DNA of 18,646 nt, taken from the NCBI GenBank assembly GCA_002483765.1, contig DLIO01000008.1, forward strand, positions 26,492-45,137. The letters run 5' to 3'. This DNA is from Lentisphaeria bacterium UBA7640. Its GTDB lineage: Bacteria; Verrucomicrobiota; Lentisphaeria; Victivallales; Victivallaceae. Below the pieces are notes generated by a model that was not told where the DNA came from, did not search any database, and was given only the letters and a program-made list of their open reading frames with translations. Below, in pieces: positions 8,017 through 13,554 of the stretch (position 1 is its first letter; each line of letters starts with the position of its first letter). The position numbers and the translations under genes are program-made.

Positions 8017-8047
8017 CCACTGATGGATACTAATAAACGCTAATGAA
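8017..8047. repeat. Dispersed CACTAAT-type intergenic repeat, copy 1
   Basis: A 31-bp string of the form CCACTGATGGATACTAATAA followed by ACGCTAATGAA resembles the two copies at 12283-12311 and 12352-12380, sharing the ACGCTAAT ending with the latter. It is preceded by ACGAAA-type strings (7981-7997) like those at 12227-12250, so the same pair of motif types recurs in two spacers. Confidence 0.65.
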
Positions 8048-8090
8048 GAAAATGGAAAGCGACAGAAGGAAAGGGTTAATCTGTGTTCTG

Positions 8091-8121
8091 AATTAGCGCG
8101 CGCATAATGCGCGCGCGAATT
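8091..8121. terminator. GC-alternating palindrome downstream of the methyltransferase gene; possible terminator or Z-DNA-prone hairpin
   Basis: GCGCGCGC (8096-8103), loop ATAAT, then GCGCGCGC (8109-8116), with outer AATT arms (8091-8094 and 8118-8121) separated by one mismatch. The stem is strong and sits 36 bp past the end of the ACP-KS-CLF-methyltransferase operon. It lacks the U-run of a classical rho-independent terminator, so the terminator call is tentative. Confidence 0.4.
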
Positions 8122-8156
8122 AAGGACGCTAGTTATGGAATGTGGGCAAGCTATTT

Positions 8157-8942
8157 TTATTTGGGAAGTGCTGAGATGTAATGTAGTTTTCCGATACCAT
8201 ACCAAAATTTCAAAACTCCAGTTTCGATCTTCATTTTTTCTTGTGCATCAACCTGAGCAATGATCTCCTCCAATTCCGAAACCAGGTAGCTACGTTGCCT
8301 GGAAATAAATGTATCGATCATCAGCATGACCGGAAGCACAGGAATAATATAGGTGAAAAATAGACGTTTCCAGGAAAATGGATAAACTAAAAATGAGGTG
8401 CAGAGCAACAAAATAGGTGCGCAAAAAACCAATAGTATTTCCATTTTCATATCGCGCTGAAAATAGTCAAAACAAGCCAATGGTTGGTTATTTTCGACTG
8501 CGCTTTCAAGTAGTTCAACGATCTCCGAAGGTGAAAAATGATGAAGCGCGGCGAACATCAAATGTAATCCTTGGAAACGCGCGAACGATTCCCGGGCATC
8601 GACAGATTCATTCACGATTTTTATGGAAGAACCGCCGAGTTTCTGGATTTTTGTCCAGAGTTTATTCGGGTACAGATCGGTAAGCGTTAAAGTAAGATCA
8701 TCGCGTTGCATGGAATTTTGTAGTTTCTGGAGCATTCGCAAACTGCAAAGACCGCCCCCAGCACAAATATCCACCATGCGGTTTTCGTTCAGTTGATTTA
8801 ACATATCAATGATTTTGGAGTGTGCCGCATGAAAAATTTTTGAATGAATCGCAAAAAAACTCAGAAAACTGGTCATACCATCGCGCAAAACTTCGGGACA
8901 ACGGCTATTTTCATGAAGTTCTTTACAGTTCCAGCGTTTCAT
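8157..8942 (-). CDS. Class I SAM-dependent methyltransferase with C-terminal membrane hairpin
   Basis: A 261-residue protein. SAM-binding motif I is seen in MVDICAGGGLCSL (about residues 55-67), followed by acidic motif TLTLTDLYPNKL and later a Rossmann-like LHLMFAALHHFSP segment, as in class I methyltransferases. After about residue 168 two strongly hydrophobic stretches, ILLVFCAPILLLCTSFLVY and FFTYIIPVLPVMLMIDTF, form a likely membrane hairpin, with a short cytosolic tail. It should therefore methylate a membrane-associated substrate. I chose the ATG at 8942: it is 4 nt after the stop of the chain-length-factor gene and has GGAG in the end of that gene as its ribosome-binding site. It is the last gene of the ACP-KS-CLF operon, so the substrate is probably the acyl/polyene product or its starter. 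The exact acceptor atom is unknown. Confidence 0.8.
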   Translation of the reverse strand: MKRWNCKELHENSRCPEVLRDGMTSFLSFFAIHSKIFHAAHSKIIDMLNQLNENRMVDICAGGGLCSLRMLQKLQNSMQRDDLTLTLTDLYPNKLWTKIQKLGGSSIKIVNESVDARESFARFQGLHLMFAALHHFSPSEIVELLESAVENNQPLACFDYFQRDMKMEILLVFCAPILLLCTSFLVYPFSWKRLFFTYIIPVLPVMLMIDTFISRQRSYLVSELEEIIAQVDAQEKMKIETGVLKFWYGIGKLHYISALPK

Positions 8943-8946
8943 ACAA

Positions 8947-9681
8947 TTACTCCGAAGTGCGAGGGAATTCCCAGTCGGGCATTTTGTGAAGCGTGGTCGA
9001 GGATTCAGCTGACGATACCGCCAGCGCATCTAAAAATTCTTGATACACTCCGAAACTAAATAGTTGCTCGGCTGTTTTTGGGGTTCTTTCAAGTTCAATT
9101 CTGCCATGATTGTTATCCTGTTTTTCGCTACTCAGCAATAACACGCACACTGCTTCTTGCGGAATTTCTTTATAGCGTTCAGGCCACAATTCTGGGGCAG
9201 ATTCAGTTAGTAACGCTTTTTCCTCAATTCCGATAACCAGCACTTTTGAACAAAAATCAGCGAGCATCATATTGCGCGCAAGATCGAGTGCCTCAAACCA
9301 GACATCTTCGAATCCGGCCAGCGCAAAAACTGGCCCTTTAATACCAAGAACGGTGCCAACATAAGACGCGACTGCATTATGAACCGAATGCGAAAAACGG
9401 GTCGGTAAAATCAGATCTTCCGGGTAATCAAGAATATCGTCGAGGGTGGCGAAAGTAGTTCGATGCGGACCGAATGCAGTTGCTGTTACTAGTCCAGTAT
9501 TTGGAGAGAGTTGTTCAGGAAACGCATCGTTCAGTTTTTTTGTAACGGCCGAGACTGCCATTGAGGTAAAACGGTCAGAACGCCTCAGCGAATATTTATC
9601 GCGCGCTGTTTTTAAATCAGCGCTATCAAGTTCCATGTTACCAGGGTTAAAGATTCGGAATGCTTCCAGATACATTTTCAT
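8947..9681 (-). CDS. Chain-length-factor-like ketosynthase partner (Cys-less, N-terminal ketoacyl-synthase-2 type)
   Basis: A 244-residue protein of the short ketosynthase-like family found in aryl-polyene clusters as a chain-length factor. The diagnostic segment is RFSHSVHNAVASYVGTVLGI (about residues 108-127). Where a true ketosynthase has its nucleophile in ACSSG, this protein has FALAGFEDVWFEAL with no Cys, so it should be catalytically silent and shape the cavity of a heterodimer with the next-door ketosynthase. The length is normal for this short family and only about 60% of a full KS, so it is not a truncation. ATG at 9681 lies 1 nt after the KS stop, with AGGAGG about 10 nt upstream inside the KS gene, which implies translational coupling and equal production. 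Family membership is secure; the product's chain length cannot be told. Confidence 0.85.
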   Translation of the reverse strand: MKMYLEAFRIFNPGNMELDSADLKTARDKYSLRRSDRFTSMAVSAVTKKLNDAFPEQLSPNTGLVTATAFGPHRTTFATLDDILDYPEDLILPTRFSHSVHNAVASYVGTVLGIKGPVFALAGFEDVWFEALDLARNMMLADFCSKVLVIGIEEKALLTESAPELWPERYKEIPQEAVCVLLLSSEKQDNNHGRIELERTPKTAEQLFSFGVYQEFLDALAVSSAESSTTLHKMPDWEFPRTSE

Positions 9682-9682
9682 A

Positions 9683-10867
9683 TTAACCGAGCCTCCTGAT
9701 AATCAGCGATGAGTTTGAACCGCCAAATGCCAGCGAGGTCGACAGAGCAAAATCGCCGCTAATTGGCGTAGTTTCAGTTAGTGGCGAACAGGGAATTTCG
9801 TCCGGAAGTTTTTCAAAACGGTGGCTTTTAGCGACTTTTTGTTTGCTCAGCATCAACATTGAGATAATAAATTCAATTGCTCCGGCCGCGCCCAAAGTAT
9901 GTCCAGTCAGCGCTTTGGTGGACATATATTTTAGTTGATCACCAAAAACTCGCGCTAAAGTTTGCGCTTCCACGCGATCATTTAATGGCGTGCCAGTGCC
10001 GTGTGCATTGATAAACGCAATATCAGCAGGCGTGATTCCAGCGTTTTGAAGACTCGCGAAGAGTGCCAATTCTAGTCCGTTACCGGACGAATCAGGCTGA
10101 GTAATATGATAGGCATCCGCAGTTTTACCGAAACCAGCGACGGAGAAGTTCGGTTCTTTTTTTCGGCGCAAAGTTGACTTCGTTGATTCCAAAATAACCA
10201 TGCCCGCCGCTTCACCTAAATTCAGGCCACTGCGATTCGCGTCAAACGGTCGACAGGGTTCGGCTGCGCAGACGCCCAAGGCATTGAAACCGTCAAGCGG
10301 AACCTTATTCAGTTCATCCGCTCCACCGGCAATTACGATATCACAAACGCCGTTGCGAATCCAGGTCATACCAATTCCGATAGCATCAGCTCCTGAAGAA
10401 CAGGCATTGGAAACCGTTAGTGCCGGGCCGTTTAACGAATACTTGCGGCGAATCCATTCTGCAGGACAACCCTCAATGTAGTTTCGAAACGGCTTACTTG
10501 GTGCGCCCTGCCCGCTTCGCAAAGCGGCGTAAAATGGAATGTCATTCAGTTGGCAGGCGACAGTGGTTCCAACACAAACACCAACCCTTAGGTTTCTCAA
10601 CGTTTCCAGTGTCATTTTGGCGCCATCAAGCGCTTCATCGAGAGCGATCTGGAGTAGTTGCATGGTAAAGCCACCAGGAATATCGGCTTTTGGCAAAACA
10701 CCACTAACTTCGAATACTGGAAGCAAAAGAGTCGTTTCTACTCGACGCGATAACTCCGGCAAGACTGGATTTGCGCCATAGAGATTATTGAGTGTTTCGG
10801 AAATACCATTACCGAGTGCTGATATTATTCCTGCGCCGCTGATACCGGCTATTTTGTCATTCGGCAT
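9683..10867 (-). CDS. Beta-ketoacyl-ACP synthase, FabF-like, type II polyketide/polyene type
   Basis: A 394-residue condensing enzyme (elongating ketosynthase) that joins malonyl-ACP to a growing acyl-ACP. The catalytic triad is complete: Cys156 in VSNACSSGAD, His289 in NAHGTGTPLND and His323 in TGHTLGAAG, with the conserved Lys in STKALTGH. The C-terminus has the usual LAFGGSNSSLI ending. I start at the ATG at 10867 (MPNDKIAGISGAG); a start 14 residues upstream would overlap the ACP gene by 35 bp and adds non-conserved sequence. It lies 7 nt after the ACP stop and 1 nt before its Cys-less partner. The ACP-KS-CLF order is that of minimal type II polyketide synthases and of aryl-polyene and related systems. 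It is not likely to be the housekeeping FabF, because of the CLF partner and methyltransferase. Confidence 0.93.
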   Translation of the reverse strand: MPNDKIAGISGAGIISALGNGISETLNNLYGANPVLPELSRRVETTLLLPVFEVSGVLPKADIPGGFTMQLLQIALDEALDGAKMTLETLRNLRVGVCVGTTVACQLNDIPFYAALRSGQGAPSKPFRNYIEGCPAEWIRRKYSLNGPALTVSNACSSGADAIGIGMTWIRNGVCDIVIAGGADELNKVPLDGFNALGVCAAEPCRPFDANRSGLNLGEAAGMVILESTKSTLRRKKEPNFSVAGFGKTADAYHITQPDSSGNGLELALFASLQNAGITPADIAFINAHGTGTPLNDRVEAQTLARVFGDQLKYMSTKALTGHTLGAAGAIEFIISMLMLSKQKVAKSHRFEKLPDEIPCSPLTETTPISGDFALSTSLAFGGSNSSLIIRRLG

Positions 10868-10874
10868 AAAGAAC

Positions 10875-11147
10875 TCACTTGTTTGCGATCTTGTCCTGTA
10901 CAAAATCACTCAGGCTACCAAGAGTGTTGAAAATTTCACGATTGCTATCAACCTCTTTTTGAGGAATGCCGTATTTGCGTTGGAGCATGATGACGATCTC
11001 CACCGCATCAAGAGAATCGAGAGCGAGGCCTGTGCCGAAGAGTGCTTCTTCATCTTTGATATCTTCTGGAGACTTATCTTCCATTTGAAGCCACTCAATT
11101 AAATTCTTCTTAAATTCCAGTCTGAATTCAGCTGTTTTCTCATCCAT
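10875..11147 (-). CDS. Acyl carrier protein of the type II synthase
   Basis: A 90-residue acyl carrier protein. The phosphopantetheine attachment site is Ser45 in LALDSLDAVEI, a good DSL motif. Acidic helix I (FKKNLIEWLQMEDKSPEDI) and helix II after the Ser (VEIVIMLQRKYG) are as expected. It is slightly longer than the housekeeping AcpP and has divergent flanks, in keeping with a dedicated carrier. ATG at 11147 has GGAG about 7 nt upstream. It is the first gene of the operon and is preceded by a good promoter-like pair. It carries intermediates between the KS/CLF pair, the ketoreductase and tailoring enzymes; a phosphopantetheinyl transferase must be supplied from elsewhere. Confidence 0.93.
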   Translation of the reverse strand: MDEKTAEFRLEFKKNLIEWLQMEDKSPEDIKDEEALFGTGLALDSLDAVEIVIMLQRKYGIPQKEVDSNREIFNTLGSLSDFVQDKIANK

Positions 11148-11192
11148 TTTATTCTCCAGATGGTTTTGCTTTTTTATTATTATCTAGCAACA

Positions 11193-11221
11193 AATATAAT
11201 CTTTACCTCAAGCAAATTCAA
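11193..11221 (-). promoter_or_regulatory. Sigma70-type promoter for the ACP-KS-CLF-methyltransferase operon
   Basis: On the minus strand TTGAAT (11221-11216, 4 of 6 to consensus) is followed after exactly 17 bp by TATATT (11198-11193, 5 of 6). It lies about 46 bp upstream of the ACP start and downstream of the EFR1 gene stop, so the PKS operon can be transcribed independently of the flavodoxin-ferredoxin gene. Prediction by eye. Confidence 0.5.
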
Positions 11222-11274
11222 TACGTTGAAAAATTGGCATTAAGATTTACCTGTAAATGGAAGGAAAGGTAGTT

Positions 11275-12081
11275 TTAATCACGTTTTGTCGAAGAATCAT
11301 CACGCAAAAACATTTCACTGACTAAAACTTCCGGATGATGATAACGTGGATAGCGTTCTGGTACTCGACGTATCTGAATCGCTTTTTGCGGACACCATTG
11401 AATGCAAGCCATACACTGTTCGCAACATTCACTCCACTCTGGGCGGCTATTTTCATCAAGCCGAATATTACTGGAAGGGCAAACACGGACACAGATACCA
11501 CAAGAGTTACAACGCTCATTAACGCGAAATTTCTTCGCCGCTTTGCCAGTTCTACTCAAAAATAGTTTATGAACAACGTTAGAGAGAAAACAGGGAATCC
11601 GTGATCGCTTCTGGAGTTTTCCATATTTTTGTTGCTGAATCATTAGCGCTGCTTCTTCAATTTTAGATTCGCTAAACGCAAACTGTTCCTGTTGTTCTTC
11701 TAGGGTTCCCGGCCCGCCAAACGGCAGATAATTCGACGGCATGACCAGCGAAAACTCCGCGGCAAGTTTACGCTTTTTAACCTTGAGCAAACGTTCCAAT
11801 TGCCTAAAAGGATTGCCAGGCACTCCACCAGAGTTGCACAGAGCAAAAATATAGACATTTTCTGGAATTTCTAACCGTTTCACAAGCCCCTGCACGATAC
11901 GTGGCAAACCAAACGCATAAGCAGGAAAAGCAATTCCAATTATCTGCGTTTCTATTTTTATCGGTTGACCATAAAGTTCAGCAATGGATGAAATCTTCGT
12001 ATTGCCAAGTTTAGCGCCAAGTTTCTTAGTTAACGCCAAAGTGTTTCCGGTACCAGAAAAATAAAATATTTCAGTTCTCAC
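11275..12081 (-). CDS. EFR1-type flavodoxin-ferredoxin fusion protein
   Basis: A 268-residue electron-transfer protein. The N-terminal flavodoxin-like domain has the FMN phosphate loop in FYFSGTGNTLALTKKL (residues 6-21) and a later GGVPGNPFRQL segment. The C-terminal part carries two complete [4Fe-4S] motifs, CNSCGICVRVCP (about residue 189) and CEQCMACIQWCP (about 217), each CxxCxxCxxxCP. This architecture is the EFR1 family, whose members move low-potential electrons but whose partners are mostly unknown. The start is a GTG at 12081 with AGGAT about 10 nt upstream. It runs in the same direction as the ACP operon with a 127-bp gap and a promoter between them. It could serve as electron donor to the FAD oxidoreductase or to another enzyme of the locus, but that is inference. 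Confidence 0.9.
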   Translation of the reverse strand: MRTEIFYFSGTGNTLALTKKLGAKLGNTKISSIAELYGQPIKIETQIIGIAFPAYAFGLPRIVQGLVKRLEIPENVYIFALCNSGGVPGNPFRQLERLLKVKKRKLAAEFSLVMPSNYLPFGGPGTLEEQQEQFAFSESKIEEAALMIQQQKYGKLQKRSRIPCFLSNVVHKLFLSRTGKAAKKFRVNERCNSCGICVRVCPSSNIRLDENSRPEWSECCEQCMACIQWCPQKAIQIRRVPERYPRYHHPEVLVSEMFLRDDSSTKRD

Positions 12082-12107
12082 AATTGCTATCCTTATGTCA
12101 TTACCAC

Positions 12108-12136
12108 TAACTTACCGGATATTCATCCCTTGTCAA
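12108..12136 (-). promoter_or_regulatory. Possible promoter for the EFR1 gene
   Basis: A perfect -35 hexamer TTGACA is read on the minus strand at 12136-12131. At a spacing of 16 or 17 bp the -10 candidates are TAAGTT or AAGTTA, both weak. It ends about 27 bp upstream of the GTG start. Low confidence because of the poor -10. Confidence 0.3.
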
Positions 12137-12218
12137 CTATGCTTTCTTTCTAAAACAAACATTGAAAAGCTGGAAGAAAAGGGGTAACCACAAAGTTCAC
12201 GCAGAGGAAACAAGAAAA

Positions 12219-12255
12219 AGAGATTTAACCACGAAAGGCATGAAAAACACAAAAG
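12219..12255. repeat. ACCACGAAA/AACAC string, left arm of a large inverted pair
   Basis: AGAGATTTAACCACGAAAGG followed by CATGAAAAACACAAAAG. Its near reverse complement lies at 12634-12677, where the minus strand reads AGAGATTTTTTTAACCACGA and continues with AAAACACGAAAGGCAC. The two bracket about 380 bp containing the CACTAAT repeats and the 12400-12615 stretch. Confidence 0.65.
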
Positions 12256-12282
12256 GGAGAGGGAGAAAGAAAAATTTTTTAT

Positions 12283-12311
12283 CCACTAATTTCACTAATT
12301 AACACTAATAA
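12283..12311. repeat. CACTAAT-type intergenic repeat, copy 2
   Basis: The 29-bp string CCACTAATTTCACTAATTAA plus CACTAATAA is matched at 26 of 29 positions by the copy at 12352-12380. Within each copy the CACTAAT core recurs about every 9-11 bp. Confidence 0.8.
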
Positions 12312-12351
12312 TTTTTAAGAAAGAGGTGGGATTAAGTTTTGAGTCGTGAGC

Positions 12352-12380
12352 CCACTAATTTCACTAGTAAACGCTAATAA
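12352..12380. repeat. CACTAAT-type intergenic repeat, copy 3
   Basis: Direct repeat of 12283-12311 with three changes. Its ACGCTAAT end is shared with the copy at 8017-8047, more than 4 kb away. Confidence 0.8.
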
Positions 12381-12633
12381 TTTCTTTTCCTCCTCATTCG
12401 ACATTCGTGAATGAAACTCCCTGTCAAGATTTGGATGCCGACGAGATGCCCGCACTCCATAACCAATTCAAGACTTTTTGGCTTGCGAATGCCATCTTCT
12501 CGCGCCACAACATTATAGGAGGACGGACACGGACTAGCGCAAACATGATGATCGAGTTGGTCGGCTTGGTAGACTTGGCGACTTCAAGCTGCTCTTCTCG
12601 TGTCTTCGCCTGAGCCCATTATCATTTTCCTTT

Positions 12634-12677
12634 TTTTCGTGCCTTTCGTGTTTTTCGTGGTTAAAAAAATCTCTTTC
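12634..12677. repeat. CACGAAA string, right arm of the large inverted pair
   Basis: Plus strand reads GTGCCTTTCGTGTTTTTCGT then GGTTAAAAAAATCTCT; its reverse complement matches 12219-12255 apart from a longer T run and an exchange in the order of the inner CACGAAA units. Confidence 0.65.
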
Positions 12678-12679
12678 CC

Positions 12680-12767
12680 AACTCCCCAACTCACCAACTC
12701 ACCAACTCACCAACTCACCAACTCACCAACTCACCAACTCACCAACTCACCAACTCACCAACTCTCC
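12680..12767. repeat. 8-bp tandem repeat AACTCACC, 9 perfect copies plus 2 edge variants
   Basis: Nine perfect AACTCACC units run from 12688 to 12759, flanked by AACTCCCC (12680-12687) and AACTCTCC (12760-12767), for 88 bp in all. It lies about 155 bp upstream of the TetR-family gene. An 8-bp period does not preserve reading frame per unit, and the array is strongly strand-asymmetric in composition (no G on the plus strand). Confidence 0.95.
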
Positions 12768-12873
12768 GTGCCTCTGTATTAAATCCTCTTTTTACTTTTT
12801 TTCACAGTCTGTTGTTATAAATATTCCATTATTTTTTAAATTATTGTTGTTTTTTCTTTTTTTTGAATTATCT

Positions 12874-12893
12874 TTGTGAATAGTGAATCACAA
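12874..12893. promoter_or_regulatory. Inverted repeat TTGTGA-N8-TCACAA upstream of tetR-like gene: likely operator
   Basis: TTGTGA (12874-12879) and TCACAA (12888-12893) are perfect inverted hexamers, 20 bp in all and 28 bp before the ATG. The left arm can also serve as a -35 (TTGTGA) with TCTAAA at 12897-12902 as -10, spacing 17. A TetR dimer bound here would block the promoter, giving autorepression of the whole operon. The gap of 8 instead of 6 argues against a CRP site. Confidence 0.5.
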
Positions 12894-12921
12894 TTCTCTA
12901 AATAACTATTAGGTATAAATA

Positions 12922-13545
12922 ATGCGTGCAGAAAAAACTGATACGGAAACCCGCAGAGGGCAAATTACAGAAGCGGCGATAGCATTGATTAGCGATGGTG
13001 GAATCAATAATCTGAATATTGCCGGAATCGCTGAAAAGATCGGCATTGTACCTTCGGCAGTCTATCGCCATTTTAAAAACAAAGAAGAAATTCTTGGTGC
13101 CACGCTGTTATTGGTACGGGAACAGCTGTTGAACAACGTTGCAAAAGTTGAAGCTGAAGCTGACGGGGCATTAGCCCGTTTACGTTTATTACTTGAACTC
13201 CACGCAAATTTATTAAAGCGAAATCCCGTATTTCCACATATTGTATTCGCACATTTTTCACAATCTGACGACACAAAACGTTGGTCCAATTTAGATTCCA
13301 CGATTAATGCATATTTGCAAGGAATTGCGCGGGTTGTCAAACAGGGGCAACAAATGGGCGAAATTCGCCCTGAAATACCCGCGCATAATATTGCAATGAT
13401 GTTTATCGGATTGGTTCTACCAATTGCGATGCTTCACCGACCCTCTGATGAAAAACTTGATATTTTGCAGCATCTCGATGTTGCATGGCAGGTTTTTGTG
13501 CGAGGATTAGAACCTAATAATATCAAAATGAAAATCAAAGATTAA
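12922..13545 (+). CDS. TetR/AcrR-family transcriptional regulator
   Basis: A 207-residue TetR-type repressor. The DNA-binding domain (about residues 10-58) reads GQITEAAIALISDGGINNLN then IAGIAEKIGIVPSAVYRHFK NKEEI split across the helix-turn-helix and the family's invariant YRHFKNKEE end. The remaining three-quarters is a helical ligand-binding/dimerisation domain with no recognisable ligand signature. ATG at 12922. It is the first gene of an operon with the RND adaptor (9 nt gap; the adaptor's AGGAG site overlaps this gene's stop) and the RND permease. This is the usual layout of a drug- or metabolite-inducible efflux system in which the regulator represses itself and the pump. The palindrome at 12874-12893 is the natural operator candidate. 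Confidence 0.92.
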   Translation: MRAEKTDTETRRGQITEAAIALISDGGINNLNIAGIAEKIGIVPSAVYRHFKNKEEILGATLLLVREQLLNNVAKVEAEADGALARLRLLLELHANLLKRNPVFPHIVFAHFSQSDDTKRWSNLDSTINAYLQGIARVVKQGQQMGEIRPEIPAHNIAMMFIGLVLPIAMLHRPSDEKLDILQHLDVAWQVFVRGLEPNNIKMKIKD

Positions 13546-13554
13546 GGAGCCATT

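Larger units (their letters stand above)
7792..8156. other. 365-bp gene-free spacer: promoter, hairpins and repeat strings
   Basis: Going from low to high coordinates it holds the minus-strand promoter of the secreted protein, a very A-rich block (about 7860-7930), an inverted repeat CCTGCC/GGCAGG (7944-7973), ACGAAA-type strings (7981-7997), a CACTAAT-type string (8017-8047) and a GC-alternating palindrome (8091-8121). Frames crossing it show no family resemblance or ribosome-binding site, so I call no gene. Confidence 0.7.
12082..12921. other. 840-bp gene-free, repeat-rich spacer between the EFR1 gene and the RND operon
   Basis: Contents from left to right: the EFR1 promoter region; ACCACAAAG/ACCACGAAA strings (12185-12255); two CACTAAT-type repeats (12283-12311, 12352-12380); a stretch at 12400-12615 that is open on both strands but matches no family and has no ribosome-binding site; an inverted copy of the ACGAAA strings (12632-12677); the 8-bp tandem array (12680-12767); then a T-rich region leading to the tetR-like promoter and operator. 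I call no gene here. Frames such as 12407-12613 and 12600-12782 are most easily explained as chance openings in repeats; the latter simply translates the tandem array. Confidence 0.7.

Noticed and set aside
12407..12613. Plus-strand 68-codon open frame in the repeat-rich spacer
   Set aside because: The opposite strand is also open, no family resemblance and no Shine-Dalgarno; best seen as part of the non-coding repeat region.
12680..12767. CRISPR array
   Set aside because: Units are 8 bp with no spacers; this is a simple tandem repeat, and no cas genes are nearby.
12600..12782. Plus-strand open frame translating the 8-bp array as a repetitive Thr/Asn/Gln/His/Pro protein
   Set aside because: It is a direct translation of the AACTCACC tandem repeat, has no ribosome-binding site and no non-repetitive protein-like part.
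12874..12893. CRP-type binding site
   Set aside because: The half-sites resemble TGTGA/TCACA, but the spacing is 8 bp rather than the 6 bp of the CRP consensus.
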